A stretch of 64,000 nt of DNA from Rhizobium sp. FKL33 (GTDB lineage Bacteria; Pseudomonadota; Alphaproteobacteria; Rhizobiales; Rhizobiaceae): positions 89,078-153,077 of the forward strand of contig NZ_STFX01000015.1 in assembly GCF_005222915.1 (NCBI RefSeq). The letters run 5' to 3'. Positions 35,218 to 46,330 of this stretch are shown here, in pieces (within the stretch, counting starts at the first letter, position 1; every line of letters begins with the position of its first letter). A program made the translations under genes and the position numbers. Under the pieces are notes generated by a model that was not told the origin of the DNA, searched no databases, and saw only the letters and a list, made by a program, of their open reading frames with translations.

Positions 35218-36723
35218 TCAGGGGGAGGCGGGCGTGAACCAGGCGTAGCCGATGTGGTAGCGGTCGTCAGCGCGGCCGTAGAGGAACGGCGTCGCGGCCT
35301 GCCGGGGCGAGAAGGGCAAGGGCGCCAGCAATGGCTGGCTTGCGCGCCACGTCGCCAGTTCCTCCGGGAGGGCAGGATCGGCCTTTCCTCTGTTGCGCCA
35401 GACCATCAACACCGGGCCCTTCGGCGCGGCGACCTCTTGGGCGGCAAAGGCGGAAAAGCCGGGCATGACGACGGGAACGCCCTTGATGTCGAAGCGCAGA
35501 TTGCCGGCGAGCTGCTGGTCATTGGTCACGATCAGCGCCGGCCGTTGAGTTGACGTCCCGAGGATTGCTGCGCTCGCCGCCTCATAGGGCACGTTGAGTT
35601 TCTCATAGGCGCCGAGAGCGCCGAGGATCGGGATGCGCAGGCCGAGCGCGGTGGGGATCAGCGCCATGATGGCGAGCCCGATCAGAACCATCCGGCGCGC
35701 GCCTGCGCGATCCAGGAGGGCGCTCTTGTCCAGCTTGAGCGCAAGATAGAGCGGCAGCAGGAAGAGCAGGGGCGTCAGCCAGCGATCCTTGATGTTCTCC
35801 GCGCCGGCAAACAGTACCAGCGCCGCGATCAGCAGCAGGAAGGCTGCGAACAGCTTTTCCATGAACCGCGCCCAATCCGACGATGCGTCCATCGCCCGCC
35901 ACAAGCTCATCCTGAAGGCGGCAAAGAAGAGAAGCAGGGTGACGGCGCTGAAGCCGATAACGGCGCCGACCAGCGAGGCCAGGCCCTCGGCCACCTGGCT
36001 CAACCAGGGTTCTCCGGCCTCCGCCATCATCTTGCCCATGGTGCGCTCGGTCGCCAGACCGAGATTGTCCTTGAGCCAGAGCGCATGCGGCGCGACAATC
36101 ATCAGCGCGATGCCGATGGTGAAGAGAAGTCTTGCATCCAGCACCCGGCGGCGCATGTCCCGGTCCGTCAGCATCACCAGCATGGTCGCCACGGGCATCA
36201 GCGTGAAATTGTATTTGGACAGCGCCCCGCAGCCGATCGCGACGCCGGTCAGCGCATAGCCGATCCAGTCGGGCTTCTCGACCGTCCGCGTCAGCGCAAA
36301 GATGAACAGGCTCGAGGAAAACAGCACCGCTACCGTATGCGTCAGATCGCGCTGCGCCTCGAAGCCGATCTGCGGAATGGTGAGGAGACCAAGCGTGGCG
36401 ACGACAACCAGGATCGGGTTCGCAATGAGCCGCCGGGCCGTCAGCGCATAGAAGAGATAGGTGAGAAAGAGCAGCGCGTTCTTGGTGAGCGTCAGCGCCA
36501 GCACGGACGGCCCGATCAGGGCGAAGACGCCATATTGCAGCCAGTTATAGAGCGGCGGCTGGCTGTCATAGCCCGCCGCCAGCCATTGGCTGAAGAACAT
36601 TTGCTGCGCCTCGTCGAGCTCCAGCGAAGCCGGAAGCATCAGCCGGACCGCGGCATTGACGAGAAAATAGCCCGCGAAGAGCAGGACCAGATGGCTGAAA
36701 CGGCGCTCCAGCCAGTCGAGCAT
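35218..36723 (-). CDS. GT39/ArnT-like glycosyltransferase
   Basis: 501-residue integral membrane protein of the PMT/ArnT class with about 10 to 12 hydrophobic helices. The first periplasmic loop has LELDEAQQMFF with the catalytic-type Asp, followed by SQPPLYNWLQYG, a family marker. Such enzymes use polyprenyl-phosphate sugars as donors in the periplasm. Its ATG overlaps the stop of the adjacent GT2 gene (ATGA at 36722), so the pair is translationally coupled and GT2 likely makes the donor. Target (lipid A, other lipid or protein) is unknown. Confidence 0.85.
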   Translation of the reverse strand: MLDWLERRFSHLVLLFAGYFLVNAAVRLMLPASLELDEAQQMFFSQWLAAGYDSQPPLYNWLQYGVFALIGPSVLALTLTKNALLFLTYLFYALTARRLIANPILVVVATLGLLTIPQIGFEAQRDLTHTVAVLFSSSLFIFALTRTVEKPDWIGYALTGVAIGCGALSKYNFTLMPVATMLVMLTDRDMRRRVLDARLLFTIGIALMIVAPHALWLKDNLGLATERTMGKMMAEAGEPWLSQVAEGLASLVGAVIGFSAVTLLLFFAAFRMSLWRAMDASSDWARFMEKLFAAFLLLIAALVLFAGAENIKDRWLTPLLFLLPLYLALKLDKSALLDRAGARRMVLIGLAIMALIPTALGLRIPILGALGAYEKLNVPYEAASAAILGTSTQRPALIVTNDQQLAGNLRFDIKGVPVVMPGFSAFAAQEVAAPKGPVLMVWRNRGKADPALPEELATWRASQPLLAPLPFSPRQAATPFLYGRADDRYHIGYAWFTPASP

Positions 36724-37724
36724 CAGACTTTGTCCGAGCCGAAAATCTCACGGACGGCGTAATGCTGCGTCCCTGTGTTGGAGCGCGCCATGAATTCCGC
36801 GAGAATGCCGGTGGTGATCGCCTGAACCGAGCCCATGAACAGCATCACGGCGATCAGCAGCAGCGGCCGCGTGCCGATATCTTCGCCGAGCGCGAATTTC
36901 ACGAAAGCGAGATAGGCGAAGATCAGGAAGCTCAATCCGCCGAAAGCGAGCCCGATCGAACCGAAGAAATGGCCGGGCCGGGCGCGGAAGCGCATGAAGA
37001 ACAAGACGGCGAGCAGATCGAGGATCACCCGGAAGGTGCGGGAAATGCCGTATTTGGACTGGCCGAACTGGCGGGCGTGGTGATTGACCACGACTTCGCC
37101 GATGCGCGAATGCGGCGCCACGCTGGCGACCCAGGCTGGAATGAAGCGGTGCATGCCGCCGATGATGCGAACCTGCTTGAGGATCTTGGAGCGATAGATC
37201 TTCAGCGAGCAGCCGTAGTCATGGATCTTCACGCCGGTGATCTTGCCGATCAGGTAATTGGCGCACCAGGAAGGGATCTTGCGCAGCACCAGCCCGTCCT
37301 GGCGGCTCTTGCGCCAGCCCGACAGCAGGTCGAGATCGCGCGCTTCCAGCATGTCGATCATCATGGGAATGTCGACGGGGTCGTTCTGCAGGTCGCCGTC
37401 GAGCGTGGCGATCAGTCGTCCGCGCGAGGCGTCGATGCCGGCCTGCAGCGCCGAGGCCTGGCCGAAATTGCGCTGCAATTCGACGATCTTCAGCGTCAGG
37501 CCGTCGCGTCCCAGCGCCTTGCGGGCGTTCGTGAGCGTGCCGTCGGTGCTGCCGTCGTCGACCAGGATCAGCTCCCAGGCTTTGTTGAAGTCCTTGAGAC
37601 CGAAGAGGACGCGGTCGATCATCGGTGCGATATTGTCTTCCTCGTTATAGACGGGGATGACGACCGACAGCTCGATCTCGGGCTGGGCCTCGATCGGGGT
37701 CTGGGTGGCTGCGGCATTGAGCAC
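36723..37724 (-). CDS. GT2 polyprenyl-phosphate sugar transferase (DPM1/GtrB/ArnC-like)
   Basis: 333 residues. A GT-A domain occupies about 20-240 with SVVIPVYNEEDNI, DDGSTDGT, TLDGDLQNDP (DxD-like) and an SGWRKSRQDG segment. Two transmembrane helices follow at about 255-315. Enzymes of this type load a sugar onto polyprenyl phosphate at the inner membrane. GTG 37724 has GGAG at a distance of nine bases and is the start used. It is the first gene of a two-gene operon with the ArnT-like protein and is divergent from a YbhN-like membrane protein. Confidence 0.88.
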   Translation of the reverse strand: MLNAAATQTPIEAQPEIELSVVIPVYNEEDNIAPMIDRVLFGLKDFNKAWELILVDDGSTDGTLTNARKALGRDGLTLKIVELQRNFGQASALQAGIDASRGRLIATLDGDLQNDPVDIPMMIDMLEARDLDLLSGWRKSRQDGLVLRKIPSWCANYLIGKITGVKIHDYGCSLKIYRSKILKQVRIIGGMHRFIPAWVASVAPHSRIGEVVVNHHARQFGQSKYGISRTFRVILDLLAVLFFMRFRARPGHFFGSIGLAFGGLSFLIFAYLAFVKFALGEDIGTRPLLLIAVMLFMGSVQAITTGILAEFMARSNTGTQHYAVREIFGSDKV

Positions 37725-37816
37725 GATGGAACGCTCCGATTGGGTCTGGCTTTGCTGGCGCCTCTGTTATATCAGCGGCCCGGAGGGCGCAACCGCCCGA
37801 CTTCGATGGATTGCGC

Positions 37817-38782
37817 ATGGCTGACGATGCCAGACGAGGGGCCGGATGGTCCAGACACGGCGTGGCGCTCATCGCCGGCGCCTGCGTGCTGGCCTACGCG
37901 GTCTTCATTCAGGTCTATTTCGGCTGGAGCGTCGTGCTCGCCAACTGGGCCGACATCGGCGCGCCGACCATCCTCGCCTCCATCCTCGCGCTGGTCGGCA
38001 CGCAGTTCATCCGCACGCATCGAATGGCCAGCTATTTTCCCGACCTGTCCAGAGGCTCCTTTCTACAGCTCTACCGCCTCACGCAGATCCACAATCTCCT
38101 CAATATCATGCTGCCCTTTCGCAGCGGCGAGGTTTCCTTCCCGGTGCTGATGCGCGCGGAGTTCGGCCTGCCGGTCATGCGCGGCGCCTCCGCGCTCGTT
38201 GTTCTCCGGCTGCTCGACCTGCATGCGCTGACGCTGGCCGCGGGGCTGGCGCTTGTGGCCAAGGCCGGGTTTTCTTTCCTCGCCTGGGCCCTCTGGACGG
38301 TGTTTCTGCTTCTGCCGCTTCTGTTTTTCCCGATCAGTCGGCGTCTGGTCGGCTGGCTGCAGAGCCGCGCTCCCAAGAGATTGGCGGACAAGCTTGCCCA
38401 AGTGGCGGACGGACTGCCCGCGCATCTGCCGGCTTTTTTGCTCGCCTGGGCGCTGACGGTCCTCAACTGGCTGATCAAGGTCGCGGCCTTGGGCCTGTCG
38501 CTGTCGATGATGGGCGTTGCGCCGCTCGCGGCTGCATTCGGCGGCGCGGTCGGCGGCGAACTCTCCTCCGTGCTGCCGTTCCACGCCCCCGCCGGCGTCG
38601 GCACCTATCCCGCAGGCATCGCGGCGGGCGCTGTCGCTTTCGGCGCGGCGAGATCCGGTGCGGGCTTTTCGGATCTGCTGCAGGCGGCGGTCAACGGCCA
38701 TCTGCTGATCGTCGTCTCGGCTTTGGCGGCGACCGCTCTGGCCTTGCCGCTGTCCTCCCGCAAAAGGTCTTCCGAGGGCTGA
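37817..38782 (+). CDS. LPG-synthase/YbhN-type integral membrane protein
   Basis: 321 residues with about eight transmembrane helices and the UPF0104/AglD-like pattern (YRLTQIHNLLNIMLPFRSGE near residue 90, then FHAPAGVGTYPAG toward the end). Members include the membrane domain of lysylphosphatidylglycerol synthase and putative polyprenyl-phosphate-linked flippases. It sits divergent from the GT2-GT39 pair, so a role in the same lipid-linked sugar pathway is plausible. ATG 37817 is preferred over an in-frame TTG at 37811. Confidence 0.75.
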   Translation: MADDARRGAGWSRHGVALIAGACVLAYAVFIQVYFGWSVVLANWADIGAPTILASILALVGTQFIRTHRMASYFPDLSRGSFLQLYRLTQIHNLLNIMLPFRSGEVSFPVLMRAEFGLPVMRGASALVVLRLLDLHALTLAAGLALVAKAGFSFLAWALWTVFLLLPLLFFPISRRLVGWLQSRAPKRLADKLAQVADGLPAHLPAFLLAWALTVLNWLIKVAALGLSLSMMGVAPLAAAFGGAVGGELSSVLPFHAPAGVGTYPAGIAAGAVAFGAARSGAGFSDLLQAAVNGHLLIVVSALAATALALPLSSRKRSSEG

Positions 38783-38937
38783 GAAAGATTCCGTTTCCAG
38801 CCGGTTGCGCTTTTGTCGGACTGACTGTATAAGCCGCCCGTCCGAACGGTCCGGCAGGGCATGCCGTGGCCGTTCTTTACGCTTGAAACGGGCCTCATCA
38901 GCCGGTTTCACAAAAACCAGAACAATGGAGTAGCAAA

Positions 38938-39141
38938 ATGCCCAAGATGAAGACGAAGTCTGCCGCCAAGAAGCGGTTCAAGATCACCGCGACCGGCAAG
39001 GTCAAGGCCGCCGCCGCCGGCAAGCGCCACGGCATGATCAAGCGTTCCAACAAGTTCATTCGCGACGCCCGCGGCACCATGGTTCTGGCTGAACCCGATG
39101 GCCGCAAGGTGATCAAGAACTACCTGCCGAATGGTCTCTGA
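38938..39141 (+). CDS. rpmI: 50S ribosomal protein L35
   Basis: 67-residue basic ribosomal protein starting [15 protein letters not shown], with [19 protein letters not shown] in the centre and the conserved end [13 protein letters not shown] 38938 is preceded by an AAT-AATGGAGTAGC-like leader. It is the first gene of the rpmI-rplT pair, with 41 bp to rplT. Confidence 0.97.
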   Translation: MPKMKTKSAAKKRFKITATGKVKAAAAGKRHGMIKRSNKFIRDARGTMVLAEPDGRKVIKNYLPNGL

Positions 39142-39182
39142 GACTAAGAAGCCGCGAAAAAGAACACTAAGGAGATCATGAC

Positions 39183-39587
39183 ATGGCACGTGTAAAGAGA
39201 GGCGTTACCGCCCACGCCAAGCACAAGAAGGTTCTGAAGGCCGCCAAGGGCTTTTACGGCCGTCGCAAGAACACCATCCGCGCCGCCAAGGCTGCCGTCG
39301 ATCGCTCGATGCAGTACGCCACGCGCGACCGCAAGGCCAAGAAGCGCAATTTCCGCGCTCTGTGGATCCAGCGCATCAACGCCGCTGTCCGCGAGCACGG
39401 CCTGACCTATGGCCGCTTCATCGACGGCCTCAACAAGGCTGGCATCGAAGTCGACCGCAAGGTCCTGTCCAACATGGCGATCACCCAGGCTGAAGCCTTC
39501 GGCGCGCTCGTCGAAGCCTCCAAGAAGGCTCTCGGCTACCTGAAGGACGCCGGCACCGCCAACGAGTTTGAAAGCGTCGTCCGTTAA
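39183..39587 (+). CDS. rplT: 50S ribosomal protein L20
   Basis: 134-residue basic protein required for 50S assembly; it binds 23S rRNA. N-terminal [23 protein letters not shown] and the conserved [20 protein letters not shown] block are clear. A small C-terminal extension ([13 protein letters not shown]) is present. It is followed by a strong terminator at 39621-39654, so pheST probably has its own promoter or reads through. Confidence 0.97.
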   Translation: MARVKRGVTAHAKHKKVLKAAKGFYGRRKNTIRAAKAAVDRSMQYATRDRKAKKRNFRALWIQRINAAVREHGLTYGRFIDGLNKAGIEVDRKVLSNMAITQAEAFGALVEASKKALGYLKDAGTANEFESVVR

Positions 39588-39620
39588 GGTCAGCGCTTCC
39601 CAAGACTGTGGAATTATGGG

Positions 39621-39654
39621 AAACCCGCGCTGGCACGGCTGGCGCGGGTTTTTC
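39621..39654 (+). terminator. Terminator between rplT and pheS
   Basis: aaacccgcgc (39621-39630) and gcgcgggttt (39642-39651) form a perfect 10-bp stem with an 11-base loop, followed by a T run. Confidence 0.9.
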
Positions 39655-39694
39655 TTGTCCGCCTGATATCATCCGCAAATCTTACGAGCGACAC

Positions 39695-40777
39695 ATGTCC
39701 GATCTCGATCAGTTGAAGACCACCATTCTCGAGGAAATCGCCGGCGCGGCGGACGAAGCGGCGATTGAGGCCGTTCGCGTCAATGCGCTCGGCAAGAAGG
39801 GTTCGATCTCGGAACTCCTGAAGACGCTGGGCGCCATGAGCCCGGAAGAACGCCAGACGCGCGGCGCGGCGATCAACGTCATCAAGGCCGAGGTGACCAA
39901 CGCGATCACTGAACGCAAGACGCTGCTGCGCGACCAGGCGATCAACGAGCGCCTCGCCCGCGAAACCGTCGACGTGACGCTGCCGGTTCGCTCGTCCCCG
40001 GCCGAGCGCGGCCGCATCCATCCGATCACCCAGATCATCGACGAGATCACCGCGATCTTCGGCGATATGGGCTTCTCAATCGCCGAAGGTCCGGATATCG
40101 AAACCGACTATTACAATTTCACGGCGCTGAATTTCCCCGTCGGCCATCCGGCGCGCGAAATGCACGACACCTTCTTCCTGCCGCCCGACGCAAACGGCGA
40201 GCGCAAGGTGCTGCGCACCCACACCTCGCCGGTGCAGGTGCGCACCATGGAAAGCCAGAAGCCGCCGATCCGCATTATCATTCCCGGCAAGACCTACCGG
40301 CAGGATTCCGACGCCACCCATTCGCCGATGTTCCATCAGGTCGAAGGCCTGGTGATCGACAAGACGGCCAATGTCGCCAATATGCGCTGGGTGCTGGAAG
40401 AGTTTTGCAAGGCCTTCTTCGAAGTGCCCTCGGTCAATATGCGCTTCCGCCCGTCCTTTTTCCCCTTCACCGAACCGTCGGTCGAAGTCGATATCCAGTG
40501 CGATCGCTCCGGCGACGTGGTGAAGTTCGGCGAAGGCAATGACTGGATGGAAATCCTCGGCTGCGGCATGGTGCATCCCAATGTGCTGCGCGCCGGCGGC
40601 CTCGATCCCGACGAATATCAGGGTTTTGCCTGGGGCATGGGGCTCGACCGCATCGCCATGCTGAAATACGGCATGCCCGACCTGCGCGATTTCTTCAACG
40701 CCGATGTCAGGTGGATGAACCATTACGGCTTCCGCCCGCTCGACCTGCCGACGCTGTTCGGCGGCCTGAGCGCATAA
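39695..40777 (+). CDS. pheS: Phenylalanine-tRNA ligase alpha subunit
   Basis: 360-residue catalytic subunit of the alpha2beta2 PheRS. A coiled-coil tRNA-binding N-terminal domain (residues 1-100) precedes the class II core. Motif 2 is visible in [34 protein letters not shown], and the motif 3 region is [20 protein letters not shown] 39695 is chosen because [11 protein letters not shown] matches the usual N-terminus; longer frames extend back into the terminator. pheT starts 14 bp after the stop. Confidence 0.96.
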   Translation: MSDLDQLKTTILEEIAGAADEAAIEAVRVNALGKKGSISELLKTLGAMSPEERQTRGAAINVIKAEVTNAITERKTLLRDQAINERLARETVDVTLPVRSSPAERGRIHPITQIIDEITAIFGDMGFSIAEGPDIETDYYNFTALNFPVGHPAREMHDTFFLPPDANGERKVLRTHTSPVQVRTMESQKPPIRIIIPGKTYRQDSDATHSPMFHQVEGLVIDKTANVANMRWVLEEFCKAFFEVPSVNMRFRPSFFPFTEPSVEVDIQCDRSGDVVKFGEGNDWMEILGCGMVHPNVLRAGGLDPDEYQGFAWGMGLDRIAMLKYGMPDLRDFFNADVRWMNHYGFRPLDLPTLFGGLSA

Positions 40778-40791
40778 AGGAGGATTAGACG

Positions 40792-43221
40792 ATGAAATTC
40801 ACACTCTCCTGGTTGAAAGATCACCTCGACACCGACGCCTCGCTCGACGCCATCTGCGAGCGCTTGACGCTGATCGGCCTCGAAGTCGAAAGCGTCGACG
40901 ACAAGGCCTCCTTCAAGCCCTTCGTGATCGCCAAGATCCTCACGGCTGACAAGCATCCGCAGGCCGACAAGCTCAAGGTTCTCTCCGTCGACACCGGCGC
41001 GGGCAAGCCCGTGCAGGTGGTCTGCGGTGCGCCCAACGCCCGCGCCGGCCTGATCGGCGCTTTCGCCGCCCCGGGAACCTATGTGCCCGGCATCGACGTG
41101 ACGCTGTCGGTCGGCAATATCCGCGGCGTCGAAAGCCATGGCATGATGTGCTCGGAAAAGGAGTTGGAGATTTCCGACGACCATAACGGCATCATCGACC
41201 TGCCCGAGGACGCCCCCGTCGGCGCCTCTTTCGCGAGTTATTACGGCATTGACGATCCGGTCATCGAGATCAATCTGACGCCGAACCGCCCCGATTGCAC
41301 CAGCGTCTATGGCATTGCCCGCGATCTCGCCGCCTCGGGTCTCGGAACGCTCAAGGCTCCGAACACGCCTGAGCTGTCGATTTCGGGCGAGACGCCTGTC
41401 AACGTCACGCTCGCTTTCGACGGCGAAGACAAGGCGCTCTGCCCCGGCTTCGCGCTGCGCCTTGTGCGCGGCGTCAAGAACGGCCCGAGCCCGGCCTGGA
41501 TGCAGAAGCGCCTGCGCGCCATCGGTCTGCGCCCCATCAACGCGCTGGTCGACGTCACCAATTATCTGACCTTCGATCAGGGCCGGCCGCTGCATGTCTT
41601 CGACGCCGCCAAGGTCAAGGGTGACCTGACCGTGCGCCGCGCCGTGGACGGTGAAAAGGTGCTGGCGCTCGACGGCAAGGAATACACACTGTCGCCGGCC
41701 AATGTCGTCATCTCCGACGATAACGGCGTGGAATCGATCGGCGGGATCATGGGCGGCGAGCTCTCGGGCTGCGACGAGAACACCACCGACGTGCTGATCG
41801 AATCGGCGCTGTGGAGCCCGCTCAACATCGCCCGCACCGGCCGCTCGCTCGGCATCATCACCGATGCGCGCTACCGCTTCGAACGCGGCGTCGACCCGGA
41901 ATATATGGTTTCCGGTCTCGACCGCGCCACCGAACTGGTTCTGGAGCTTTGCGGCGGCGCGCCTGCGGAAGCAAGGGTGGTCGGCTATGAGGGCTACGAG
42001 CCCCGTCGCGTCTCGTTCCCGCTCAGCGAAGTCAAGCGCCTGACCGGCATCGAGGTCAGCCGCGCTGAAAGTCTCGCCATTCTTGAGCGTCTCGGTTTCG
42101 GCGTCGAAGGCGAGGGCGAAGCCGTGAACGTGTCCGTTCCCTCCTGGCGTCCTGACGTCGACGGCAAGGCCGATCTCGTGGAAGAGATCATGCGCATGCA
42201 TGGCATCAACGAGGTCAAGCCGCAGCCCTTGCCGCGCCTCACCGAGGTCAACACCCGCATCCTCACCACGCTGCAGATCCGCACGCGTCTCGCCAAGCGG
42301 GCGCTCGCGAGCCGCGGCATGCTGGAAGCCGTCACCTGGTCCTTCATCCCGGCTGAGCAGGCTGCCCTCTTCGGCGGCGGCGCGCCGGCGCTGAAGCTCG
42401 AAAACCCGATTGCTGCGGATATGTCGGACATGCGTCCGTCGCTTCTGCCCGGCCTCCTGACCGCCGCCCAGCGCAATGCCGACAAGGGCTATGGCGATGT
42501 CGCCGTCTTCGAAGTCTCCGGCGCCTATGAGGACGACACGCCTTCGGGCCAGCGCCGCATGGCCGCCGGCATTCGTCGCGGCACGGCGACGCTGAATGGC
42601 GCCGGTCGCCTCTGGTCCAACAAGGACAAGGGCGGCGGCAAGCCCGTCGACGTGTTCGACGCCAAGGCCGATGCGCTGGCGGTGCTCGAGGCCTGCGGCT
42701 TCCCGACCGCCAATCTGCAGATCGAACAGGGCGGTCCCGCCTGGTTCCATCCCGGCCGTTCCGGCACGATCAAGATGGGTCCGAAACTGGTTATCGGCCA
42801 TTTCGGCGAATTCCATCCCAAGACGCTGGAAGCCATGGATGTGTCGGGCGCGCTCTGCGGCTTCGAACTGTCGCTCGACAAGCTGCCGGACCCGAAGAAG
42901 AAGGCCACCCGCACCAAGCCGGTGCTCGGCCTTTCGCCCTTCCAGGCTGTCAAGCGCGACTACGCCTTCGTGGTCGACAAGACGGTCGACGCCGCCTCCA
43001 TCCTGAAGGCAGCCCAAAGCGCCGATCGCAAGCTGATCACCGGCGTCTCGGTGTTCGACGTCTTCGAGGGCGCCTCCCTCGGCGACGGCAAGAAGTCGAT
43101 CGCCATCGAAGTGTCGATCCAGCCGGTCGACAAGACGCTGACGGACGAGGATTTCGAGGCGTTGTCGCAGCGCATCGTCGCCAATGTCGAAAAGAACACC
43201 GGCGGCAGCCTGCGCGGCTGA
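40792..43221 (+). CDS. pheT: Phenylalanine-tRNA ligase beta subunit
   Basis: 809-residue partner of PheS. Domains in order: N-terminal [11 protein letters not shown], an EMAP/OB-like tRNA-binding domain (about 40-150), B3/B4 editing module (about 200-400) with [19 protein letters not shown] before it, B5 and the class II-like core, then the C-terminal anticodon-binding FDX-ACB domain ([20 protein letters not shown]). An AGGAGG lies 8 bp upstream of ATG 40792. A terminator at 43246 follows. Confidence 0.97.
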   Translation: MKFTLSWLKDHLDTDASLDAICERLTLIGLEVESVDDKASFKPFVIAKILTADKHPQADKLKVLSVDTGAGKPVQVVCGAPNARAGLIGAFAAPGTYVPGIDVTLSVGNIRGVESHGMMCSEKELEISDDHNGIIDLPEDAPVGASFASYYGIDDPVIEINLTPNRPDCTSVYGIARDLAASGLGTLKAPNTPELSISGETPVNVTLAFDGEDKALCPGFALRLVRGVKNGPSPAWMQKRLRAIGLRPINALVDVTNYLTFDQGRPLHVFDAAKVKGDLTVRRAVDGEKVLALDGKEYTLSPANVVISDDNGVESIGGIMGGELSGCDENTTDVLIESALWSPLNIARTGRSLGIITDARYRFERGVDPEYMVSGLDRATELVLELCGGAPAEARVVGYEGYEPRRVSFPLSEVKRLTGIEVSRAESLAILERLGFGVEGEGEAVNVSVPSWRPDVDGKADLVEEIMRMHGINEVKPQPLPRLTEVNTRILTTLQIRTRLAKRALASRGMLEAVTWSFIPAEQAALFGGGAPALKLENPIAADMSDMRPSLLPGLLTAAQRNADKGYGDVAVFEVSGAYEDDTPSGQRRMAAGIRRGTATLNGAGRLWSNKDKGGGKPVDVFDAKADALAVLEACGFPTANLQIEQGGPAWFHPGRSGTIKMGPKLVIGHFGEFHPKTLEAMDVSGALCGFELSLDKLPDPKKKATRTKPVLGLSPFQAVKRDYAFVVDKTVDAASILKAAQSADRKLITGVSVFDVFEGASLGDGKKSIAIEVSIQPVDKTLTDEDFEALSQRIVANVEKNTGGSLRG

Positions 43222-43245
43222 TCGACTGATAAGTGCAGACATGGC

Positions 43246-43269
43246 AAAGGGGCGGTTTTCCGCCCCTTT
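43246..43269. terminator. Terminator between pheT and the EamA gene
   Basis: aaaggggcgg (43246-43255) and ccgccccttt (43260-43269) form a 10-bp perfect stem with a 4-base loop. T-rich tracts lie on both sides, so it serves both convergent genes. Confidence 0.88.
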
Positions 43270-43275
43270 CTTCGT

Positions 43276-44184
43276 TTATGACAAGGTCTTGGCTATCGGT
43301 CTCAAGCGCTCCGGAAGACGTGCGAACATCACGACATTTCCGGTCAGAGTCAGCAGCAGGCCTGCTACCCCCATGGGCGTCCAGTGATAGTCTTCGTAAA
43401 TGCTCGACAGGCTGAGCGCCACGACCGGAAACAGCACGGTGGCGTAGGCGGCTTTCTGTGACCCGATCCGCGACACCAGGGTCAGATAGGTGGTGAAGGC
43501 GACCACGGAGCCAATGGCGGCGAGATAGAAAAGCGCCGCGAGGTAGGTCATGTCGGTCGGCGCAACCATCGGCGCGCCCGTGACGGCGATCAGGAGAAGA
43601 AGCGCAGTCGAGCCATAGGTCATGCCCCAGGCATTGGCGATGACGGGTTTGATGCCGGCGGCGCTGTTGCGGCGAGAGGCCATGTTGCCGAACGAAAAGA
43701 ACAGCGTGCCCAAAGCGGCGAGACCAATGCCTTTCCAGCTCTCCGGCTTCACCGCGAGAAAAATGTCCGGCCCGAACAGCAAGCACAAGCCAAGCGCGCC
43801 CAAGGCGGCGGCGAGAAGCGTGCGTGGGTGGATCCTGTCGCCAAAGAAGATCCGCGCATTGACCGCATTGTAGATCGTGGCGAGCGAGAAGACGACGGAG
43901 ATCAGTCCTGACGGCACATAGGCCGCCGCGTGATAGAAGCACAGGAAATTGCAGCAAAACAGCGACAGCGCCTGGATCAGGAGGAAGGGTTGCTGCTTCA
44001 GAGGCGGCGCTTTCATCTTTCCGGTGATCAGGAGAAAGCCGACCAGGATCAACGCCGCGAGCGCAAACCGATAAAACACCGACACCAACACCGGCACGGG
44101 TCCGATCTGCAGCGATATGGCGATCCAGGTGGTGCCCCAGATCAGCACGGTGGATGAAAACAGCAGGAAATTGGTCACGGTCAC
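43276..44184 (-). CDS. EamA/DMT-family transporter
   Basis: 302 residues with ten transmembrane helices arranged as two EamA repeats. The first starts at FLLFSSTVLIWGTTWIAISLQIG and the second at about residue 150 (GIGLAALGTLFFSFGNMASR). DMT permeases export or import metabolites and amino acids; no substrate is predictable. The start at 44184 is GTG. GTG 44178 (two codons on) has a better-spaced GGAG, so the true start may be there. Confidence 0.82.
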   Translation of the reverse strand: MTVTNFLLFSSTVLIWGTTWIAISLQIGPVPVLVSVFYRFALAALILVGFLLITGKMKAPPLKQQPFLLIQALSLFCCNFLCFYHAAAYVPSGLISVVFSLATIYNAVNARIFFGDRIHPRTLLAAALGALGLCLLFGPDIFLAVKPESWKGIGLAALGTLFFSFGNMASRRNSAAGIKPVIANAWGMTYGSTALLLLIAVTGAPMVAPTDMTYLAALFYLAAIGSVVAFTTYLTLVSRIGSQKAAYATVLFPVVALSLSSIYEDYHWTPMGVAGLLLTLTGNVVMFARLPERLRPIAKTLS

Positions 44185-44346
44185 TCCGGATCTTTGCGTT
44201 TATGCGAGAGACATTGCCGGTCGTTTTCTGCCGCTTCTTGCAGGATCTTGCGGTGAAATCGGCTGCGCACTGATTGGGGACCAGTTTGTCCATGGCGGTT
44301 CGCGGTTATTGCGCTAGAATGGCGGCATTGTTTCCAGAGCTGGGCC

Positions 44347-45216
44347 ATGCTGCAGACTATATCCGTTTTCGACACACTGTCCGCCTCGACGCGCGCCGAG
44401 CGCCTCGAGGTTCTCGACCTTGGCGAGGGCAGGGCAAGCGCGATCTGGCGAAACAGTCATGACCGGATGCGCTACGAACGCCCGGATGGGCATACATTCA
44501 GTTGCTATCTGCAGGGCGGCGCCGGCACCCGCCGCCTCGACGCTGGCTCTATCGCTGGTTGGCCGGGGGCGTTATGCCTTATGCCGCAGGGGGCGTCGTC
44601 CGAATGGGAGATCACGGATCAGTTCGAATTCGTGCATCTCTATGTGTCGGATGTGGAGCTGCGCCGGCTGTTTGCCGAAACCTTCGATCGCGACGCCCGG
44701 TTGATGCAGCTGCCCGAGGCGACATTCGCCAGCGTTCCCTGCCTATCCGAAGCCCTTGTCGAGGTGGCCCGCGCTACGGTTTCGGGCGACCTGTTGCGGG
44801 CCGATGCAGCGACCGCCGAGGCTGTCGGCCAACTGTTCGCCAATCCGCATTATGGCGGCCAATCATCTGTCACCTTGAAGGGCGGCCTGTCGCCCAATAT
44901 CAGGCGGAGGCTGCTCGACTTCATCGAAGCTTCGCTTGCCGATTCCATCAGCCTTCGCGATCTCGGCTGCGTCGCAGGTCTCAGCGAGTTCCATCTGCAG
45001 CGCATGTTTCGGATGACGTGCGGAGTCTCTCCCCACGTTTTCATCCTCAATCGGCGCATTGCCAGGGCAAAGCGGATGTTGGCCGGCTCAGATCCGATCG
45101 CCCAGATCGCGCCCGCCTGCGGCTTCAGTAGCCAGAGCCATCTCAACCGTATGTTCAAGACGATCACCGGCGCCACGCCGATGGCATGGCGACGGGCGCT
45201 CACGGCCTCTCGGTAA
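44347..45216 (+). CDS. AraC family transcriptional regulator
   Basis: 289 residues with a divergent N-terminal cupin-like effector domain and a C-terminal AraC DNA-binding domain (about 190-285) with two helix-turn-helix units: SLRDLGCVAGLSEFHLQRMFR and PIAQIAPACGFSSQSHLNRMFK. It neighbours a DMT transporter (divergent) and an aldo/keto reductase (convergent), either of which may be its target. The start has no obvious ribosome binding site. Confidence 0.87.
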   Translation: MLQTISVFDTLSASTRAERLEVLDLGEGRASAIWRNSHDRMRYERPDGHTFSCYLQGGAGTRRLDAGSIAGWPGALCLMPQGASSEWEITDQFEFVHLYVSDVELRRLFAETFDRDARLMQLPEATFASVPCLSEALVEVARATVSGDLLRADAATAEAVGQLFANPHYGGQSSVTLKGGLSPNIRRRLLDFIEASLADSISLRDLGCVAGLSEFHLQRMFRMTCGVSPHVFILNRRIARAKRMLAGSDPIAQIAPACGFSSQSHLNRMFKTITGATPMAWRRALTASR

Positions 45217-45226
45217 AGCGCTGCGC

Positions 45227-46249
<1,023 letters not shown>

Positions 46250-46309
46250 TCAACACTCCTACAATAACCGCGCATCATGGTCGCGATAAGCCGTGCAATT
46301 CACGCCGCC

Positions 46310-46330
46310 TTGTTCTATTATTTAGAACAA
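46310..46330. promoter_or_regulatory. Palindrome covering the LysR-gene start (probable operator)
   Basis: ttgttcta (46310-46317) and tagaacaa (46323-46330) are perfect 8-bp arms around five AT bases. The last A is the first base of the LysR ATG. No ribosome binding site fits between the palindrome and the ATG. Confidence 0.6.

Noticed and set aside
40723..43242. A very long open frame antisense to pheT
   Set aside because: It lies fully opposite a clear PheT reading frame. High-GC genomes produce such open antisense frames through codon bias. No domain or start site is seen.
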